From Cytobacillus oceanisediminis 2691 (lineage in GTDB: Bacteria; Bacillota; Bacilli; Bacillales; Cytobacillaceae), in contig NZ_VEEP01000001.1 of assembly GCF_007678455.1 (NCBI RefSeq), positions 310,001-374,000 on the forward strand: DNA of 64,000 bases, in the 5' to 3' direction. The notes below the pieces were generated by a model. That model made no database searches, was not told the origin of the DNA, and saw nothing but the letters and a program-made list of their open reading frames with translations. The position numbers and the translations under genes are program-made. This document shows positions 59,435 through 64,000 of the stretch, in pieces (the stretch's first letter is position 1; each line of letters begins with the position of its first letter).

Positions 59435-62400
59435 ATGAAAGTCAGCAATTTTTCGATCAGGAGACCTGTTTTTACATTGGTTACGATGTTTTTGGTCTTG
59501 ATTCTCGGGGTGGTTTCATTGATGAGGATTCCTTTGAAGCTCATTCCGGATATAAATCCGCCTGTAGGTGTGGTGGTGACGAATTATCAGGGAGCAAGTC
59601 CTGAAGAGGTTATGGAGAAGGTGACGAAGCCGCTGGAGGCGAATCTGGCGACACTGCCGGGAATCAAAACGATGACATCGACTTCCCAGGAGGGTGCAAA
59701 CCTGATCCTGATGCAGTTTTCATGGACCACCAATATTGATGATATACAGGATGAGATCATCCAAAGGCTGGATATGACGCCTATTCCGGACGATGCGAAC
59801 AAGCCAAGGTTCATGAAGTTTGACCCGTCTCAATTCCCTATCATCCAGCTATCACTAAGCTCTGGAAAGGATGAATCGGCGTTAAGAGAACTTGCGGAAG
59901 AGCTCGAATTGGAACTCACCAAGGTTGAGGGGGTTGCAAGCATCAATTTATCGGGCACATCCGTACGTGAAGTGAGGGTGAAACTGGACCAGGAAAAGTT
60001 GAGGGATTATAAGCTGAGTCAGTCGGACATTGTCGATCTAATCAGAGCGAATGATGTCTCGATGCCAGGCGATACGATTTTGACCGACGGCAAAGAACTG
60101 ACTACGAGGGTCATCAGTACTCTGGATTCGCTGGATACATTGAAGAATCTGACGGTGTTCACCAATCCGGTGACCAAACAAAAGGTAACCCTGGATGATG
60201 TCGGAAACGTCGAACTGCAAAAACAGGATGACCGGACGATCACAAGGACGAATCAGACTCCGTCAGTGCTGCTGAGTGTCCTACAGCAGTCTGATGCGAA
60301 TACGGCAGCAGTATCAAAAGCGTTCCTTGATGAGCTTGAAACTTTGCTTGAGAGAGATAAATACGCTGGAATCAAGTCTGATGTACTCTTTGACCAGGGC
60401 GATTATATAAAACTGGCGATCGGCAATATTTCAAACTCGCTTATTGTCGGAGGCCTATTGGCGATGCTGGTGCTGTTCTTCTTCCTGAGAAATGTGAAGA
60501 GTCCGCTCATCATCGGAATTGCTATTCCTTATTCTGTTATTTTTACGTTTGTATTGATGTTTTTCGCTGACTTTACATTGAATATCATGACGCTTGGCGG
60601 CCTGGCTCTCGGAATCGGGATGCTCGTGGATAATGCCATTGTTGTCATTGAAAATATTTACCGGCATCTGTCAATGGGCAAGGATTCGAAAACCGCTGCC
60701 AGGGATGGTTCCAGGGAAGTTGGTGCTGCAATTACTGCTTCGACTTTGACGACAGTTGCCGTGTTCTTGCCGGTTGTATTCATTTCCGGAATCATAGGGG
60801 AACTGTTCACAGAGTTTGCATTGACGATTTCATTCAGTTTGTTTGCCTCATTGGTGGTCGCTTTGACAGTTGTCCCGATGCTGGCAAGCAGGCTGCTGAA
60901 GGCGCCTAAGAAAAATATTGAAGCGAGAAGGCAGCGCTCCAGCTCGATGAGAGGACTTGAGAAATCAGTCAGGTGGGCTCTGCGTCATCGTTTTGCCGTC
61001 ATTCTGATCACACTGCTGATGCTTGCCGGAGGCGCTTATGGGGTGACGACTGTCGGTACTCAGTTCATCCCGCCTACAGATGAGGGCTTCTTCAGCATCA
61101 GGGTTAATCTTGAAAATGGATCAGCTTTGACAGAGACCGAAAAGGTTTTGTCAGCGTTGGAAGATAAGTTGAAAGATGAAGAAGATGTAGATGTATACGT
61201 AAGTCTGGTCGGAACAACCCAGGAGTCCTCCTTCAGAGGTACAACAAACACGAATATCGGGGAATTGTATGTAAAAATGGATGAGCTGGAGGAAAGAGAA
61301 ATCAGCACCTTCCAGTTTGTCGATGATGTGAAAAAAGAACTTGAGCAAGCTGCAGTTGAGGCAAACAGCAGTGCCGAGCTGAGTTTCAATCTCCAGTCCA
61401 CATCAGGTTCTGCTCCTAATACACTTACATTCAATGTTCGTGATTCCAGTGAAAAAAGGCTGGATGAATCGGTTGGAAAAATATATGATTCCCTGAAGGA
61501 TTTGGACGATGTCAATGAATTGACGACGAGCCAAAATGACACTGTCGAAGAAGTCCAGATCACTGTTGACAGGGAAAAGGCTCTCGCACAGGGTCTTGCA
61601 CCAGCGCAAGTTGCGATGGTGGTCAACAACGTGACAAGAGGGGATATGGCGACCCAAATGCCTGGAGAGGATGAAGAAATTTTAGGTGTTTTTGTGGAAT
61701 ATGACCGCGATGTAACCCAGAATATCGATAATCTAAAGAAACTGCTGATCAAGAAGCCTGATGGCAACTATGTTTCACTTGGCCAGATTGCCAATATTGA
61801 AACGGGCAGCGGACCTGTTAAAATCCAGAGGATCAATCAGCAGGGTGCAGTTGAATTCACAATGAAATACAAGTCTTCAACGAATCTTGGAGATATGTCC
61901 AAACAAGTGGATAAAAAGATAGAAGAGCTTGATTTGCCTGATGAAACCGAGATTGTTTTCAGTGGGGACAGAGAGCTTCTCGAATCTTCAATTGATGACT
62001 TGCTTCTCGCTTTCGTTCTCGCAATCATCCTGATTTATCTTGTCATGGCTGCGCAGTTCGAATCATTGAAGTATCCATTTGTCATCATGTTCACTGTGCC
62101 GTTGATGGTGATTGGAGTTGCCATTGCATTGACCGCAACGCAAACTCCAGTCAGCTTAACCGTAATTATCGGTATTATTGTCCTTGCAGGGATTGTAGTG
62201 AACAACGCGATTGTGATTGTCGATTACATCAATCAGAAGAAGGAGCGCGGTTTGAATCCGCATGAGGCGATTGTTCTGTCGGTAAAAGACCGCGCACGTC
62301 CAATCCTGATGACGGCTTTAACTACCATTCTTGGTTTGATTCCGCTCGCACTTGGAATTGGCGAAGGTACCGAAATCAATCAGCCAATGGGGATCACCGT

Positions 62401-62701
62401 TATTGGCGGTTTGATCAGCAGTACGTTCCTGACACTGTTCGTGATACCGGTTGTCTACAGCTTTTTTGACAGGGATTATCGCAGAAGAAATAAAATGTAT
62501 GCAACACCGGATGGCCATCTTGTACCAGCTTATCTGCTGAAAGAGCATACAGATCCTGAATATGAAACAGGAGTGGAGCAGCGGACAGAATCCTTCCAAA
62601 AAGGGAAATACTCGAAGGAAGAGATGGCAGGTATGCTGGAGGAACTTCTCCAACAGATAAAAGAAGAAGATTCAACTCAAGATTTTAGAAGAAGAAGATA
62701 A
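59435..62701 (+). CDS. swrC: RND-family efflux transporter permease (SwrC-like)
   Basis: The 1088-residue protein has the RND fold. It starts SNFSIRRPVFTLVTMFLVLI, has two large extracytoplasmic loops (about residues 35-330 and 545-845), 12 membrane helices, and proton-relay residues in GGLALGIGMLVDNAIVVIEN (helix 4, two adjacent conserved residues D and N) and the matching IVLAGIVVNNAIVIVDYINQ in helix 10. B. subtilis SwrC, its close relative, exports surfactin and aids swarming. Gram-positive RND pumps lack an outer-membrane channel. The 40-residue hydrophilic C-terminal tail is Glu/Lys-rich. AAAGGAG precedes the ATG. Confidence 0.92.
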   Translation: MKVSNFSIRRPVFTLVTMFLVLILGVVSLMRIPLKLIPDINPPVGVVVTNYQGASPEEVMEKVTKPLEANLATLPGIKTMTSTSQEGANLILMQFSWTTNIDDIQDEIIQRLDMTPIPDDANKPRFMKFDPSQFPIIQLSLSSGKDESALRELAEELELELTKVEGVASINLSGTSVREVRVKLDQEKLRDYKLSQSDIVDLIRANDVSMPGDTILTDGKELTTRVISTLDSLDTLKNLTVFTNPVTKQKVTLDDVGNVELQKQDDRTITRTNQTPSVLLSVLQQSDANTAAVSKAFLDELETLLERDKYAGIKSDVLFDQGDYIKLAIGNISNSLIVGGLLAMLVLFFFLRNVKSPLIIGIAIPYSVIFTFVLMFFADFTLNIMTLGGLALGIGMLVDNAIVVIENIYRHLSMGKDSKTAARDGSREVGAAITASTLTTVAVFLPVVFISGIIGELFTEFALTISFSLFASLVVALTVVPMLASRLLKAPKKNIEARRQRSSSMRGLEKSVRWALRHRFAVILITLLMLAGGAYGVTTVGTQFIPPTDEGFFSIRVNLENGSALTETEKVLSALEDKLKDEEDVDVYVSLVGTTQESSFRGTTNTNIGELYVKMDELEEREISTFQFVDDVKKELEQAAVEANSSAELSFNLQSTSGSAPNTLTFNVRDSSEKRLDESVGKIYDSLKDLDDVNELTTSQNDTVEEVQITVDREKALAQGLAPAQVAMVVNNVTRGDMATQMPGEDEEILGVFVEYDRDVTQNIDNLKKLLIKKPDGNYVSLGQIANIETGSGPVKIQRINQQGAVEFTMKYKSSTNLGDMSKQVDKKIEELDLPDETEIVFSGDRELLESSIDDLLLAFVLAIILIYLVMAAQFESLKYPFVIMFTVPLMVIGVAIALTATQTPVSLTVIIGIIVLAGIVVNNAIVIVDYINQKKERGLNPHEAIVLSVKDRARPILMTALTTILGLIPLALGIGEGTEINQPMGITVIGGLISSTFLTLFVIPVVYSFFDRDYRRRNKMYATPDGHLVPAYLLKEHTDPEYETGVEQRTESFQKGKYSKEEMAGMLEELLQQIKEEDSTQDFRRRR

Positions 62702-62707
62702 AACGTG

Positions 62708-62737
62708 ATGCCTGGCAGAAATCAGCCAGGCATTTTT
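62708..62737 (+). terminator. Rho-independent terminator
   Basis: ATGCCTGGC and GCCAGGCAT form a perfect 9-bp stem around AGAAATCA, followed by six T. Confidence 0.9.
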
Positions 62738-62889
62738 TAGTGGCGTGTGAACTTCACGATAAAAAAGGGACTTCAATCAAGAATCATACCCGTTATTCAT
62801 CGTATTTTTCTGAATAGTCAGCAAAGTGATTGCGGATGTAAGCGCTTATCGATAAAATATAGCTAATTACTGTGTTTAGGAGGACGTTC

Positions 62890-63987
62890 ATGGAATACGG
62901 ATATTTTTTCACTGGCTTTCCAGGATTCATCAGCAATCAATTGATTAGGGAAGTATTACGGAGAAATGAAGGGAAAGGGACAGTTTATGTCCTGGTATTG
63001 CCTTCTATGGCTGATAAGGCAGAGGCTGAAAGGGCTTCAATTGTTGGGGATCTTAACCTTGATGAAAGTCAATTTGAGATTATAACAGGTGACATAACGG
63101 TTTCAGGTCTGGACATAGTTCCGGAAAAGGCTGATCAACTTGAGAATACCGTCACCCATGTCTTCCACCTTGCAGCTATATATGATCTGGCAGTTCCTAA
63201 GGATATCGCTTACCGGGTGAATGTTGAGGGGACCAGGAATGTGAATGAATGGGTGAAAAAATTAAAAAATATCCAGCGCTACACGTATTTCAGCACAGCA
63301 TATGTTGCCGGTAAACGAGAGGGAATCCTTTATGAAGATGAATTAATAAAGCCACCAGGATTCAAAAACTTCTATGAGGAGACTAAATATGAAGCTGAAG
63401 TTCTGGTAGACTCGCTTAAGTCAGAGATTCCGGTCACCATTATCAGGCCGGGAATCGTTAAAGGTCATTCAAAAACAGGGGAAACCATAAAATTTGATGG
63501 ACCATATTTCATCATGAATTTTATCGACCGGCTTGGCTTCATGCCTTTCTTGCCTAAGCTTGGCACGGGCGAAACAGTTGTCAATCTAGTTCCCGTGGAT
63601 TATATTATTGAAGCGACCACCTATTTAACATTTGCAGAAATCGGGTCAGGCAAAACGTATCATCTCACTGATCCGAAACCTTACAAAGTATCAGAGCTGT
63701 ATGAAATGATGATGTTTGAATTGCTGAAGAAGCAGCCAGTGGGTTCGGTGCCTTTGTCCCTGGCAAAAGCAGGGCTTCATTTCAGGGGCTTGAGAAGGTA
63801 TCTTGGTGTTGAAAAGGAGGCGCTCGATTATTTTACATGGAAAGGCCGTTTTGACTCTTCCCAGGCCCAGGACGACTTGAAAGACTCAGGGATCGTATGT
63901 CCGGATTTCAGGGATGGGATTGCTGCAATGGCAGCCTTTTACCGGGAGAATAAGCATAAGCCGCATTATCAGATAAACATAATATAA
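62890..63987 (+). CDS. Extended SDR-family NAD(P)-dependent oxidoreductase (acyl/thioester reductase-like)
   Basis: The 365-residue protein opens with an unusual nucleotide loop FFTGFPGFISNQLIREVLR (normally TGxxGxxG), then GDITVSGLDI, the conserved FHLAAIYDLAVPKDIAYRVN and VEGTRNVNEW. The catalytic Tyr and Lys are in FYEETKYEAE near residues 162-171. The mid-protein VTIIRPGIVKGHSKTGET and NLVPVDYIIEATTYL blocks resemble extended SDRs and NAD-binding_4 (fatty acyl-CoA reductase-like) proteins. The substrate is unknown. ATG 62890 follows TAGGAGG; the ATG 18 bases earlier has no site. It is complete, ending 13 bases before the window edge. Confidence 0.82.
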   Translation: MEYGYFFTGFPGFISNQLIREVLRRNEGKGTVYVLVLPSMADKAEAERASIVGDLNLDESQFEIITGDITVSGLDIVPEKADQLENTVTHVFHLAAIYDLAVPKDIAYRVNVEGTRNVNEWVKKLKNIQRYTYFSTAYVAGKREGILYEDELIKPPGFKNFYEETKYEAEVLVDSLKSEIPVTIIRPGIVKGHSKTGETIKFDGPYFIMNFIDRLGFMPFLPKLGTGETVVNLVPVDYIIEATTYLTFAEIGSGKTYHLTDPKPYKVSELYEMMMFELLKKQPVGSVPLSLAKAGLHFRGLRRYLGVEKEALDYFTWKGRFDSSQAQDDLKDSGIVCPDFRDGIAAMAAFYRENKHKPHYQINII

Positions 63988-64000
63988 ATACTTGATTAGT

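Overview
The window is a stretch of chromosome from a Gram-positive, spore-forming, motile Bacillaceae organism (Bacillus sensu lato, of the Mesobacillus/Cytobacillus kind by general look). I infer this from gene content (spore-coat transglutaminase Tgl, two YjcZ-type sporulation peptides, FloT flotillin, SwrC-type RND pump, YsnF stress protein, TreP/TreA, YugN, YfhP), from strong Shine-Dalgarno sites with many TTG/GTG starts, and from Bacillus-type control signals: sigma-W, sigma-B and sigma-D promoter matches, a Tyr-type T-box, a yybP-ykoY manganese riboswitch, two Rex operators and two TreR operators. There are no rRNA or intact tRNA genes, no insertion sequence, no prophage and no CRISPR array.

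Layout. 1-5.3 kb: 3'-truncated sorbosone/glucose dehydrogenase-like gene, an acetolactate-synthase-like ThDP enzyme, a wrecked manganese catalase abutting a Met/Gly-rich membrane protein, an M50-like membrane metalloprotease and small hydrophilic proteins. 5.4-11 kb: a formate module (DUF2294 protein, FdhF/YdeP molybdoenzyme, OFA-family transporter, divergent FdhD). 11.5-18.1 kb: polar amino acid ABC transporter, BCCT osmolyte transporter, DUF975 membrane protein, DinB-like protein, fatty acid hydroxylase-like protein. 18.2-20.4 kb: sigma-W-type NfeD/flotillin operon. 20.6-24.7 kb: NERD-domain protein, a 52-bp hairpin repeat array, M32 carboxypeptidase, TetR regulator. 24.7-32 kb: K+/H+ antiporter, a tyrosine recombinase homologue lacking catalytic residues, sigma-D-type chemotaxis receptor, Mn riboswitch with TerC exporter, CNNM-type protein. 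32-41.8 kb: stress, envelope and redox genes (YsnF, SGNH hydrolase, CwlK-like peptidase, Rex-controlled NDH-2, PNPOx protein, Tgl, MurE paralogue, MIP18 protein, YjcZ peptides). 42-50.9 kb: ECF sigma/anti-sigma pair, sugar ABC transporter without ATPase, small secreted Cys peptide, DUF1232 protein, trehalose PTS plus phosphotrehalase. 51-64 kb: YugN, AlaX editing protein, YfhP, PrfC, Tyr T-box with NhaC-type carrier, SwrC pump, SDR reductase.

The most unusual structure is a family of intergenic tandem arrays. Three separate arrays (21.6-22.3, 56.1-57.0 and 58.8-59.2 kb) have different unit sequences but the same 52-bp period, and they share short cores with each other. A fourth (50.9-51.0 kb) has an exact 21-bp period. 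Both periods are whole numbers of DNA helical turns. In the first array every unit is an inverted repeat and can form a hairpin. These arrays are not explained by any gene. Other notable points are a small gene that needs a one-base slip on an A7 run, a hairpin between the Shine-Dalgarno and the start codon of the CNNM gene, and a MurE paralogue without the usual DAP motif. Everything here was read by eye; no database or folding program was used.
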